Positions 13,301 through 26,029 of a DNA stretch of 64,000 nucleotides are shown here, piece by piece. The notes beneath the pieces are model-generated. The model was not told where the DNA came from, searched no databases, and worked only from the letters and a program-made list of their open reading frames with translations. Source of the DNA: Tetrahymena thermophila SB210 (taxonomy: Eukaryota > Ciliophora > Oligohymenophorea > Hymenostomatida > Tetrahymenidae); NCBI RefSeq assembly GCF_000189635.1, contig NW_002476335.1, positions 372,001-436,000 on the forward strand. The letters run 5' to 3'. Made by a program: the position numbers and the translations under genes. The stretch's first letter is position 1; each line of letters starts with the position of its first letter.

Positions 13301-16300
13301 CATAAAATTCAAAATAATAATCAAAAAATTAATTGTCTAATAATATTAATTTTGATGATTGTGATGTAGAGATTTCAGATAGAGATGACGATGAAAAAAG
13401 GGACCCAAGGACTGATTAATTGAGCATAAAAAAGAACAAAAAAATGGAAGATAATGAAGAAAACGAATATGATGTTAGCGAAAGCTAACTCACAAATAGA
13501 GCAGCTAATTTTTAAAATTTGTAAGGACTCAACGTAAAAGAAAATAGTAAAAATTATAACTACATATAAAACTTCGAATAGAAATTTAAGGATAGCTAGT
13601 AGAGTGATTTGAACAGAATTTAGAAAGGTTAATTAATAAGAAATTCTCCACTTTTAAGTAAGTAGAAGTTTAAAAGCGGAGAAGAGCAAAACGAATGCTT
13701 AAGAGCTGATGAGTTTGAAGGTGAATATGATGATGCTTGTGTTGATCATGAAGATGACTCCATTAATAAATAACTAAACGATCATCTCCCAAGTAATCCT
13801 AACTATTTCTAACAAAACTAAATACAGTAAAGCTCTCTCTCTTATGCTACTAATTAAAAATAATTGAACTAGAATTATTAAATAGATTTCCATCAATAAG
13901 AAATAAATTCTTTATTCAATCAAAAATTAAATTATTTAAATGAAGAATGTGATGAAGAACTAAACAAGGAAGAGGAATTTTTTAATGCTGATATAGATGA
14001 GTCTAAAAGTATGCTAGAATTAATAAGTACGAAAAAGAAAATAATGAACTAATCTCTGCCTTATGCTCCAAACAATATTTAGCAATTAAATTATATTTAG
14101 ACAGTTAACAGAACCAATATTTAAAAAATCTAAGCATCAAAAGGTTTTTTATTTTTATTCAAGAAAATTTATTTTAAAATATTTATCTATTTTTCATAAA
14201 TTATTAATAAATATAGCTAACCATTCAAGAAGCAAAAGCAACATTGAAGGAAACTTTTTATCAAAAATATCTGAAAATTAATAGAAAGCTGCATACTCAA
14301 ACAGCCAAGTTTAGAAACAGCATTTCAAAAACTAAACAAAAGATGATCTTGTATTTTAAAAATAAAATCCTCAAAAAGGACTAATAAAGGAAGATGGATT
14401 AGATGCTCCCCCTTAAATTATAACACCCTAGCATATAAGTTTTTTTAACTATTTGCTTGAAAAAACAAAAAATATGCATGAGTATTATAGTGTTTCTCTG
14501 TAAAACTATAAAAAAGGTATCTTGAGCGAGTTTAATACACTTTATGAGAAATTTAGATACTTTGTCATAATGATGAAGTTGTAAGTTGAGTATCAGAATA
14601 TGATCCTACACTTAAATAATGAAAAAGAAATGCTTTAGTCTATCTTAGGAGAAAATTCTATTTTAAGTCTGGGTGCTATTGATAGGAGTAATAGCAACTT
14701 GATGATTATGAAAATGCTTCTGGAAATAGCTGAGAATCTCAAATGTGAAAGCCATTCCCTTTTGCTAGTGTAAAAAGATTATCCAACTCCAACTGAGTAA
14801 AATTTCTTTGGCTCAGTAATTAATATAAACAATAATATCACATACTGGATGCGCCAATATGAAGAAACGATTCATGATACTATCACTTAGACTCAGAGCA
14901 ATTTCTGTACTAAAACTTTTAATATTTAATTTCTTTAACCATAATTTCTTGCTCTTGCCAAAATAATTTTAAAGTTTTCATTCATTAAATTTGATTTTTA
15001 TAAACAGAAGAGGATTAAAATGACGTAATAGAATTAGTTCAAAACAAAAAAAGAGAAGAAAAATAGAATGATAATGGCTAAAATCAAAAAGATCTTTAAG
15101 AAGATATTAAACTGTATGAAAGAGAAAATAGTATCTTAAAAGAAAATATTATTTATTAGCTAGGAAACTATGATTTCAATGAAGCAATTAATTATCTTGA
15201 AAAGGAAATCAAATCAGAAGATACAAGCATAATAAATGCATTTGAAGCATGCCAATCATTTTTTTAAATAAGAGAGAGTCTTTACTAGAAATAATCAGAT
15301 TTAAACAATAACAAACAAAGAAAAAATTAGATCAGCAACATTTAACCATAGCCAAAGACTTATCAAGATGATTCTAAAGCTCTTTTCACATTTCCTTCTA
15401 ATCTAATAAGTAGTAAATAATATAAAGTTAGTAAGTAATTAAATTCTAACTCAGTATCTTAATTATCTTCTTTATAAGAACTTAATGGCAGTAAAAACCA
15501 AATTAAATAACAAAACACCGAAGCAAGTGGTAAGAATTAATTAATCAATATAATATCTGGTAAAAATTCTTAGAATACTTCAATAATATTTGGCAGTGAT
15601 TAATAAGATACATTAAATAGTTAAAAGTCAAATATTTCTCAACAGCATGAAAAGTCTGGTTTGAATTAAGGATTTTAATATTAGACTTAATTTAATAACA
15701 ACTTCCTTAATAAGTACTAAACTAATTTATAGTAAATTAATAACAATTCTAATCTTCAAAAATAGTAACAACTAGAACACGCTTAAAATAAAAAAAACGA
15801 TAGTTCCTAAACTAATTTAAACGGTGTGACAGATATCATTTTATCTAATCCTGATATCCACGCGACTAAACCTTTAGTTTCCTAATAAAACTAAAAATTC
15901 ATGAAGCATAATGAAAATCATTAATTTTATAGTCTAGCTTAAAAGCAGTAAGTTTTAGCAGAAAAAGCTCTAAATAAGTAGTTGAGTACACATTCAACTG
16001 GATAATCGTAAATAAGAGATAAAATTTTCTCAAACGATCATTTTAGTATCTTTGAAAAAAAGCAGAGTTTAAATACAAATAATAATTAACTAAAAAAAGA
16101 TAATCCTAAAACTAATACAATCAACAATACCTAAGCTTCTGAAGATGATTCAAACAATAATAGCTTTAACTTGATAGCTCCAATAGGAGCAAAGTTAGAT
16201 TCCATTAATAACCTCTACATAGAGCCTTAATAATAAGAAGTTAAATAATAGAACAAAATATTTTAATTCTAACAAATTAAATAGTAGTAGCAGCAACAAC

Positions 16301-16353
16301 AATACACCTTAATCCCAATATCATAATTAAAAACTGCTCAAAATAAAAAATGA
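10369..16353 (+). CDS. large Q/N-rich protein with leucine-rich repeats and ankyrin repeats
   Basis: Exons 10369-14143, 14217-14906 and 15008-16353 give about 1936 residues. The start follows an in-frame TGA near 10300. Residues 1-335 are Q/N/S-rich linker. About 339-460 carry leucine-rich repeats, such as LQIVDLSFNKFRDIP and LKYLDVSLNRIEELS. About 545-830 carry ankyrin repeats, such as HTPLSLSILHEKFFSAKTLI, NTPLHYIM and SPLHIACMHSCYDIVKELL. The C-terminal half is Q/N/K-rich with coiled-coil stretches. The first intron (73 nt) is clear. The second (GTACTAAA..ACAG, 101 nt) was placed because the frame must change between about 14990 and 15010 and the phases match, so its exact ends are uncertain. 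LRR and ankyrin domains are protein-binding modules, so a scaffold role is likely. I recognise no named family. Confidence 0.82.
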
Positions 16354-17062
16354 ATATAACATAAGTAAATTTAATTTTGATTATACTTTTATGAATGAAT
16401 AAATAAGTAAATAAATAAATAATTAATTAATTAAATTTAAGATATACTACTTTATAAATTTATAACTCCTAAAATAATTAATGTAAATAGATTCAATTAA
16501 AATTAGTATTAAAACTTTTCATTAAATTGATTAAATAAATAAATTATTTATTCAAAATTACAAACTATTATTATCAAAATATTATTTTATTTTTATTATA
16601 TTTAAACTCTTAAACAAAATTAAATATTGTTAAGGTAATTGTAAGTACAAATTTTTTGTAACAGTAAATATTATTTTTACTAAATTTAAACTCTAAATCA
16701 ATATTAAACCTGATTAAGACAACTAAAATTAAAAATTTTTAGTTTGCTACATTTTTATTTCTATTAATTTTACAAAGTTGTAATTTAAAAATAATTTTTA
16801 TGTGTATAAAATTTAGTTTTAAAATAAAACAATGTAAAATTTACATTAAAATATTATAAAATATATTTCAAAAAACTTTAATTTGTCAGAAATTTTTTTA
16901 ATCAATCTTTTTAAGATTTATAATGATTTTAAATTTATTTGATTTAATGAAATATTTTTTTATATGTAAGTTAGCTTTGAATTAAATTATATTGAATTTT
17001 GTATTTTCTTTTTTCACTTTCAATTAATTTTTGATAACAAACAAATATAATATATAAATGGT
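16354..17062. other. intergenic between convergent genes
   Basis: AT-rich spacer between two 3' ends. It begins with a mixed AATG/AAAT/AATT microsatellite (16391-16434). No gene seen. Confidence 0.6.
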
Positions 17063-19917
17063 TCAAACATAGCTACTACACAAAGGATTTTAGCGATTTT
17101 TGAATATGCGTGAAACTCTTGCCCTTATTGCAGCATCATTCAGATCACCAAAAAGCGAAAATTTATGAATTTCTGAGTTCTTAGATGTCTTTTTAGTGTT
17201 GTTCTTATTTTCTTTTTCCTCTATTCTTTTTTTGATGATTTATTTATTTGCCTAATCTAAAATTTGTTTTTTTTTAAGACTTAAATATTCAATGTCAGTA
17301 CTTTCATAAGTTTTCAAAATTTATTTAGAGCTACGATCAAATTCTTTTTAGTCCTTTTTACATTTCTTTAAAATCTAATTTTTACATTTGAGTAAATTTT
17401 CTAATTCATCATCAAATTACTCATATAAATTATAACATTTTTTCTTGTTGGAATTTTCAGTTAGCAATTCTAAAGTTTAATTCTTAGCTTTCTTCTATGA
17501 GGATATTGAGTTATTTGTGTTTCTCCTTTTTATTATTTAATTGTTTACTTAAATTTCCTCATGTTAATCTTTTATTTATGGGCAAAAATATCCATATTCA
17601 TTAGAAACGTTTTATATAAATTATGAAACAGCTCTGTTTCTTTTTGAGGACATTTATTACTATACTTAAAAGGGGCTTTAAACTTGTTTTCCTGGCTACA
17701 ATAACTGATTCAATATTAACTAGTTAAATCCCTACTATTATTAAATATTTGAATTTTTACAGCTTAAAGGAAAAGATTGCCTTTTAAAACAAAATATTTC
17801 ATTAGGCTCGGATTGAATGTATTCACATCTACTTGGATTCTTAGAACCTTAATTTTCTTTAACATTATAATTCTACTCACACTACTAGTTTACTGCATTT
17901 GGAGTTTTAATGACTCTCTTTCTAGCTGATTAAGAATATTAAGTTTAGAGAAAAGAATCAATAAAAGAATTATTTAAATTAGGATGAGTATTAATAGTAT
18001 TTTCAGTGATTGCACTGTAGTTTAAACTAAAGTTATTAGTTGAAACTTTTCTATTTCTTTTATGCTAGCTTAAATCTTACTTTTCAAAATAAAATTATAT
18101 AGCTGATTTTCCCAAATCGTCTTTGTGGTAAACATCATAGGTGATATCGTTACTCTCTCTTTTTACATTTTCAGATGGTACATTAATTGTATTTCTCCTG
18201 TACCTAGAAAGTTAATAGGACGTATTGAGATTATTTCTTTTATTATTTGGATTCTTAAGTAAGTTTTCTTTAAATTCATTTTAATCATCAAATTAATTTT
18301 ATATGTCCGTATTTTAGTTTATTACTTAACTAGTTTCATTTGTATTTTGTGTATGATGTTCCTCATTAGAAAAGCTATTATAAATTTATGTCCTGAGGTC
18401 TTTTTGCTTTTAGAGAAACCTTTCATGCATAGTTATAAAATCGTTGAGAATTTTTTAAGAAAGCTTCAAATTATCATCTTCAACTAAAATCTCGAATCTC
18501 ATATCGTTTCTTAGTTTTTTTAATATAGCTTCATATTCAGAATCGTCTAGATAGTATATTTAAGTGATAAAAGAAGTAGAAACAAGCTTTTCCTTTACCT
18601 TTAAATGAGTTCCTTATATATTTTTCTCTTTTTCTCCATTTCCATTTACAATAAATACATCACCCCTCACAAGAATATTAGTACAGTAGTGTCTTTTTTT
18701 GATTTCTCTCTTATTGCTTATATCTATTCCATCATCTCTAACTCTCTCATGCTATATTTCTACAGTATAATCACTCTATAATATATTTATTTAATTTAAA
18801 GATAAATTTCAGTATTTAAAATAAAATCTTTCTTAAAATTAAGAAATTTATTTTAAAAATTAAAATAGTTTTTTTCATATTTTTAAAAAACTCAAGCTAA
18901 AAATAATTTTAATTCAAATATTTTTAAATTTATTTACTTACTTATTATTTAATATAGGATCATAAAATAAAATAATATTTAAAAAGAGCTTTAATGAAAT
19001 ACCATGATTTATCCTTTTGAGATAACACATAACTAGTTTAGTTAAGTTATTTTTTTACTTATCAATTCTCCTCGATTTACTTGTATCTCTTTTATAAGTT
19101 GCATAAAGAGCTATATTGTTTTTTTGTCAATTCCCTCAAATAAGTCTTTCATTTATTCTGAAAAGAATTTTATCTTCTCTGTATTGCTTTAGCTTTCAGC
19201 TTCTGTTCTAATATCTCTAAGAGAATTAATATCTATAACAGCTAATTCAACACTTTAAGAGAATACTTCATATGTACTTTAGGATATTGACTCTTCTCTT
19301 GGAAGAAAGCCGAAACTTGATCCTATTGAAAGCATATCCTAGAATCTAGTTTGCTAAGTTTAATTACTTGTAATTTAATAGCCTAAACTACACTCCTACT
19401 ATTTGATTTTGGAAAGTCTAATTACACCATTTAATACAAAATAAGTATTTAAACAGTTAACGCCTTTATATAAAATAAGTTAATTTTATAAACTTAGAAT
19501 ACTAAAAATAAAAAAGAATAAATTTGTGAGTCAAAAAGTTTTTTACCTTATTTAACTATGACTTCTCCTTTTTAATATGTTTCAAATTTTAGGTATTTAA
19601 GACTTGCTTTAGAAAAAGAATCCCCATATTTTTGTGAAAGTTAGTGATAAAAATGTGTATTAGCTATGGTTTTAAATAAGATTATATAATCCTCCTTAGC
19701 TAATTCATTTTTTATTTCTTTTTTATTGTTTTGCATTTTTTAAATTATAAGTGAACATTCCTTTTGTTTTATTTAATTATTAATAAGTTAGATAAATTGA
19801 CATGTAGAAATATAGTTAAAAAAGGCTTTTTACCTTGAAATGGTCTGCTAGAGGTTCTTTTTGATGTTTTGTGAGGTCAGAGTGCCTTCTAGCTTATTTC
19901 ATAGGTACGCTTATCAT
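17063..19917 (-). CDS. soluble protein with two tandem cyclic nucleotide-binding domains
   Basis: Exons 19917-19834, 19694-19547, 19463-19003 and 18775-17063 give 801 residues. The first ATG follows an in-frame TGA. No membrane helices are evident. The first cyclic nucleotide-binding fold is split across exons 2-3: LKYLKFETYQKGEVIVKQG, then TYFVLNGVIRLSK, then SIGSSFGFLPREES, a degenerate phosphate-binding cassette. A second fold follows: LCVISKGQIM, TNILVRGDVFIVNG and VKEKLVSTSFITQIYYL. The remaining 450 residues are Q/N/S-rich without a known domain. This architecture is common in ciliates, where such proteins are candidate non-kinase cAMP or cGMP effectors; that role is inference. The 227-nt intron at 18776-19002 is supported by phase and by the TGA it avoids. 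A shorter model starting at 19736 is possible. Confidence 0.8.
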
Positions 19918-21241
19918 GTATTATAAAATAAGAATAACTTAAAAGGTGTCTCTTATAGCTTTTATTATTCAATTTGAGTTGTTGCTATAAATATAAATAC
20001 TTTGATGATCGTTTGTTTATAAATTAATTAATTAAGGATTTATAAAAATAATAGCAAGTTTCTACTTTGGATTTCTTAATAACTATAAGTTACTATCCAA
20101 CCAAAATAAATTTTTATTACTAATTATTATCACCTGAGACGAAATAAAATTTACATTTATCATCAAAATACCCAATCAAGAGTAAATCTCCAAAATAAAT
20201 AAATAAAATACCTCTTTTTTCAATTATTATTATTTTCATAATTAAAATGTATGTACACCATTTGTAAAAATTATTAAGCTAAAAAAAAAGGTCATCAGAG
20301 CAAATATGCTACTATAAAAAATAATATTTTAAAAAATTAATTTATTCTAATTAAATGCATTTTTAAAAATTATTTTTTTATGAATAAATTTAAAAATTAA
20401 ATAAAATTTATTTTTATTATTTAAAAATATCTAGCTTCAGTAAAAAATTTTTATTTTTTTTAAGTAGAATATTTCTAAATTTTTAATTAAAATCAATCAA
20501 CCTTGCATACTTGAAATTAAATATAATTTTTAATAAAAATTATTAATAATTTTTTTATTTTATCAAATTTTATATTTTTTTTACCTTACACCTTTCTATT
20601 TTCTTTTTTACACTTCTTTACTGAAGCCAAAGATTCTTTATATGTTTATCTATTCATAAATAAAATATATATATAAAGCTTTTAATATTTATCATTTAAT
20701 AAAACATTTTTACACTAACTTAAAAAATTAATTTATATTTAAAATTTTTTTTTTCCTTTGTTTTCTAAACATATTATCTTACAAAAACATCATTTTTATG
20801 ATCTAATTATTTTAATTTAATATTTAGATTTATTTTAAATTTATTTTAGCTTGATTAAAAGCAAAATAGATTTTAAAAATAGTAAAATTAAATTAAGTAA
20901 TAACTTTTTAAAATTGAATTTTTATTTTTCTCTTATAATAATTATGATAAACTAATACAAAATTTAAAATTATTAATTATTTCAAATAATAATTTTCCAT
21001 ATGAAGATTTTTAGTTTACATTTTTACTTTAATTTTTTATAAAATTTGATGGGTATTAATAAAAAAATAACAAAATGACTTTTTAAAATAAAGATGTTCT
21101 TTTTATCTTTTATCAAATGACAGTAATAAAATTAATAAAAAAATAAACAACATTATTAATTATTAATGAATTAAATCATTTTAAATACTAAAAATAATTT
21201 TATTTTTTTTCTATTATCTATGGCTTCTATTTTTATTTGCA
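19918..21241. other. intergenic, no gene seen
   Basis: About 1.3 kb of very AT-rich DNA upstream of the cyclic nucleotide-binding protein gene and downstream of saccharopine dehydrogenase. No coding frame or structured RNA stands out. Confidence 0.55.
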
Positions 21242-23147
21242 TCACTCTTCAGTTTCAACACACCTAATATTTATCTCTTCAAGTGCATGTAAAATGGGTT
21301 CATATATTGATTTCTTATTTGGCATTAGAACTCCGACGTCGGTTATTACCTTATCAAGGATCAACTATTTTATAATTTAATTTTATCATTTATTTTTCAA
21401 TTAATTTAAAGCAAAATATGTATATTTAATTAAAAGAAAGTGAAATAATTTTATTTTTACTTATGCTGCAATAGCACTTGGAGTACCTACAGTTACTGAC
21501 ATAGCAGACTTTCCATTCTTTTCACCTATCATTATTAGTGTGCTCTTTCTTGTTACAATTTTAGGAGAATCCTTGTATTAAATTTTAAAAGAGTGCTACA
21601 TGACAACGAGATCTGTCTCACCGGGAGCAAGAGTGAGTTTTTTTTCAAGTAAAGCTACAAAATTCTCAATTCTACTTTTCTCATGGCTAGTTTTCATGGT
21701 GTTACAGAAGAAGTTAAAATGCTTTAAAGATTTTATCATGAGTTTGGCAATTTTTGTTTTTTTTTCTTCACTAAGAGCTGTATAATTCTTATTGGCTAAA
21801 GCCTTGTTAATAATTTGGGTGGTTAATTACTTTTCTATTCCATCGAAACCACTTTCATCTATAATTTGTTTTATTAAATTGCAAGCTTCCTTATGACTAT
21901 CTCCTAAAAGTCTAGTAAGGAATTCAACCCAAGTTTCATCTTTGCAGTCTTTATCGTTTTCAAAGAGACCAATTTCTTTGAATCCATTCATAATAGTAGA
22001 GAAACCTGAGTATCTTAATGTACCTCTTAAAACCTTATGACAATCAACTAAGTTATAAAGAGATTTGTACCTAATTTTTTATATCATTAATATTTTTTAT
22101 ATTCATTAAAAAAGTTAATACTATAAGCTATCTCTGTTAGGATATCCTTCTAATCTAAGTGCTACATTAATATCCTTTTCTTCAGCGACGTATAATAAAT
22201 CTTTACCAGAAACAGTCTTTACCTATTATAATACAATAATTTTTAAGTAAATGAAATATTCTTTTATATATTAGTACTTCGTTGTTTTCAAGGAACTTTG
22301 CATCATTTCTTAATGCACCTATAGCTCCAATAGGAGACCAACTAAACTTATACCTACAATTTAATAACAATTAAATGTTTTTATCTATAACTTAAATCAT
22401 TGATATTACCCTAAAGGATTATCTACAAATTCCGGAGAAGGAAGACCACCACACCATGATTCATATTCTAAAATTCTAATTGAATAATACATAAAAGTTA
22501 AAATCAAAAATCATAATTTGATTTTATTTAATTAAGTAATAATGCTTTTTTATATTACTTTCCTCCTTTTTCTGCAACTTCGTCTACAGTTTTCATTGTT
22601 GCAAGATGGTCAATACCTGGATCTAAACCTATCTCATTTAAGAAAGTTAAGCCAAGCTTTTTGGCTTCCTCATCAAAGGCAGCCATTCCAGGAGAAATAT
22701 AACTAGCAGTAACTAAATTCTTTTTTTAAGCAATGCAAACTTTAGCAACGTTAGGATGGAATATTGCAGGAACGTAGCTAATAACTAAATCGCAGTTAGA
22801 TATCAATGGAGTTAAGCTATCCTAAATAATTAAAAAATGTTTTAATAGATGTATTTTTTTTCAAAGAAATTTATATTTAAGATAAATATTTACCTCGCTA
22901 GTTACATCAACGTATGCACTTTAGCATCTTTACTTTTTTTATGCAAGAGTTTAAGCATCTTTTTCAATGTTGGAAGCTATCATGATATGATTCTTGATTT
23001 ATAATGTTTGAAAATAACAATAAATTAATAAATATTAAAGTTAGATGTAGATTATATTACTTCCTATCTTTTTAGCAGATAGTCGACAACAGCTTCAGCC
23101 ATCAACCCTGAGCCTAAAAGAAGTATCTTATGTTCCTTTGAAGCCAT
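21242..23147 (-). CDS. saccharopine dehydrogenase (Glu-forming), monofunctional
   Basis: Eight exons: 23147-23061, 22992-22894, 22821-22559, 22475-22410, 22353-22278, 22222-22122, 22070-21461 and 21364-21242. They give 474 residues, near the length of fungal Lys9 (about 446). The N-terminal Rossmann fold has [13 protein letters not shown] (residues 12-24), followed by DPGIDHL, the WCGGLPSPE motif and YKFSWSP, all family hallmarks. The enzyme interconverts saccharopine with glutamate and aminoadipate semialdehyde using NAD(P). In animals this domain is fused to lysine-ketoglutarate reductase; here it stands alone as in fungi. Lysine degradation rather than synthesis is more likely in a ciliate, but that is inference. 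Two introns are only 51 and 55 nt. The donor at 22277 reads GTACTAA, like the uncertain donor of the LRR-ankyrin gene. Confidence 0.95.
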
Positions 23148-24505
23148 TTTTTATTTTATATATACTTTTACTGTATCTTTTATTTAATTTTCTGATGATT
23201 TAGAGTTAATTAATCTTTATTTCAAAAATTAAACAAAATCTGTCAAGTTTTTATAATATCTACAATATACAAAAAGTTGAAGTAGAGTGGGGGTTTAAAT
23301 CAATCTTAGATAATATCTCCATCTAAAAATTATAAATCTAGGTAAATTTGACGTAACTTCCTCCCTTTTTATATCTTCATCTTTCTATTTTCTTTCGAAT
23401 AAAAAATATCTTTTTTGGAATAATAAAAACACCTCTTTCATTTTATATTTCCCTCTCTTCAAAAATCTTTATTTTTTATTGTTGAATTGATTTATTTATT
23501 TTTTTATTGATTTTAACCTAAATGATAATTTAATAATATTTTATATTTTAACAAAAAAAAAATTTGTCAAAACAAGTTTTTTTAATTTTTTAATTAAATT
23601 TTAATATGTAATAATATATTTTGTATCAAATTGCAATAGTATGTATAATTAAATAATCTTATTCTATTTTTATATTAATACATAAACAATTAGGCTAAAA
23701 CCTTAATGATTTTAAAAAGGAAAAAGTAACTTTTAAACTAAAACCAGTATTTAAAATATAGAAAAATTTTTTTAAATGATTGTGATGGTACTTATTTAGT
23801 TGTGGCTATTTAATTTTACTGGTTCATTAAATACTAAAAATATAAATAATTATTTCTTTTGTTTTTTGAATATATTTATCTGAAATTCTTTTTATTTTTA
23901 TTCAATTCCATTAAAATTTAAATATTAATTCTTTAAAAAAAGGGCCATTTAAATATTACTGAGTTGACGAAAGAAAATTTAAGCTCTAAAGTGGCTTAAA
24001 ATTTATTATTTATTATCTAATATATTTTATTCTATGCTGATGAAAATGATGCTTTTAATATGAAATTAAGATTGCTGTATTAGAATAATAATTATCATGT
24101 AAATAGTCTTTCATCTAAGTTTATTAGCATAATAATATTTGATGACATATTTTTGGAATTTTTTTAATTTTGCATTTATCTTCAAATACTATTTTTTTCT
24201 ATTCATTTTTCACTTTTGACTAGAATTTATTGACAATTTTAGAAATCCAACTTTGTTTACTGATTAAAATTTAAGAATTTTTTAAGTTATTGTATGGCTT
24301 GGCAAGTATGAATTTTTAAATTAATTTTCCTTTAGTCTTTTAAAATAAAACTTTTTATTTCATTTTAAAAAACATTTCATACATTTATTTAATTGAATCA
24401 TTTTTAATAAATAAAAAATATGTAGATCTAAACATTTTATCTGAGTAAATTATAATATTTTTTGATTTAAAGTCTGAAAACAAACATATAATTAATTATT
24501 TATCA
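23148..24505. other. intergenic, no gene seen
   Basis: AT-rich promoter and 3' flank between the saccharopine dehydrogenase start and the pseudouridine synthase stop. Nothing convincing is encoded. Confidence 0.6.
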
Positions 24506-25435
24506 TCATTAACAATATTAAGGATAAAAATCTTTAAGATTACTAGATAACATTTCAGGAGGATAATCAACTCTTTTTAGCATTAAACCTCTAGGTTAAG
24601 CTCTAATTCTATTATTTTCATGAACCTCTTAGGGAGTTAGCTCTTTTGGTGGATCTAATAGTTTTAAAAAAGAATCAAAATCTAACTTTCCTAAAGCATA
24701 TTACAAAGCTTCACCTACCATAAATCTAATTTAATAAGCTAAGAATGATTTAGCTTTAAATATAATTTTTATGCATTAGGCTTCCTCGTAGAAAGGATGT
24801 GAATAATTTTCAATTGTAATAGAATCAATAGTTCTAACATAGCAACCAAAATGGCTAATATGCTCAGCCTTAATTGTAAAATTTTGAAAATTATGAGTAC
24901 CTACATACTATTGAAGAGCTTAATTTAGCTTTTCTTAGTCTATTCTTTCAGTCATAGTAGTAACTTACTTATGCTGTTAAAAAGTATTAGCCCAATTATC
25001 TTTTAAATTTGCTTCAATGAAGTAATTATATTCTTTTTTTAAGCTATTAGCTTTAACATCAAAATCAGTAAGGTGAACATAGTAAATATTTTCAATACTT
25101 ATTTAATGCTTGGCATCTTTCAAATGCATATTCATTGATTTTTTTATAATACTTGGCTCTAATATTTTTTAATTTTAGTTTCTGTTTATAATAAATACGA
25201 ATGGATGTGCTAGAGCATTGACTCCTTAATCAGTTCTACTTGATGTATGAATAGGAGTATCTTGCTTAGTAATTTTTTTTAAAGCATCTTAAAGAGCATC
25301 CTAAATAGATGGGATTCTCTTACCATTTAAAATTTATGTTTAAAATCCTGAATAATTCATGCCTATATAAGAGCATGTAGCTAAATATTTAACAGGACGT
25401 ATTATTTCAGGTTCAGGTTCGAATATTTCTTCCAT
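24506..25435 (-). CDS. tRNA pseudouridine synthase, TruA family
   Basis: A single exon encoding 309 residues. It converts uridine to pseudouridine in RNA; TruA/Pus1/Pus3 enzymes modify tRNA positions such as 38-40 or 27-28. The catalytic motif SSRTDQGVNALAH is present, with the nucleophile Asp69, matching the family consensus GRTDxGVHA. A second family block, FLAYQIRFMVG, lies in the C-terminal half and corresponds to the FLYxMVRxxVG region. The N-terminus KYLATCSYIGMNYSGFQ matches the family start (x-YDGTxYxGxQ). No targeting signal is obvious, so cytosol, nucleus or mitochondrion cannot be decided. Two TGA codons lie in tandem at the end. Several Gln residues come from TAA or TAG. Confidence 0.93.
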
Positions 25436-26029
25436 TTAATTTCTTTTTGATAAATTGATAAATATATTTTTTTTTTTTTACAAAATTGCAAATTAAAGTT
25501 AATTTAAATCTATTTAAAATTTCGTAGCCACAATTGAGAAACACTGATATTTTTTTTGGTTTAGTTCATATAAATTTATATTTGTTATTTTGAATATCAC
25601 AATAATTAAATTAAAGATTGAGATTTCTTAAATTTATAATTTAGTTTTTACATTTTTAAATTAAATAATTTATTTGTAGATTTAATTTTATTTTCATTCT
25701 AAATTTTATTAGAACAAATTTTTTAACTAAAATTATTTTTTTATTTTTATTTTTAGCAATATTTAATATAAAATCAAAATATTTTTTGAGTTTTTAATTA
25801 ATTTGAATTTAGATTTTAATGCAATTTTTAAGCAATTTTTTTTGATATTTTAAAATAATTTAAAATGCAAAGGATGCCTAAATTATAATTGAATTAAGAA
25901 GTTTGAACTAATTTTGCAAACAGGCAAATATGGGATACATACAAAATGACTTCCTCCATTAAAATATTTATGTATGTATGGAAGTTTTATTTGACTCTGG
26001 CCCAGTTCATAATAAAATAATTTTTTTAA
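25436..26029. other. intergenic, no gene seen
   Basis: AT-rich spacer with T-runs. It holds the promoter of the pseudouridine synthase gene and a short TATG repeat near 25970. No gene seen. Confidence 0.6.
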
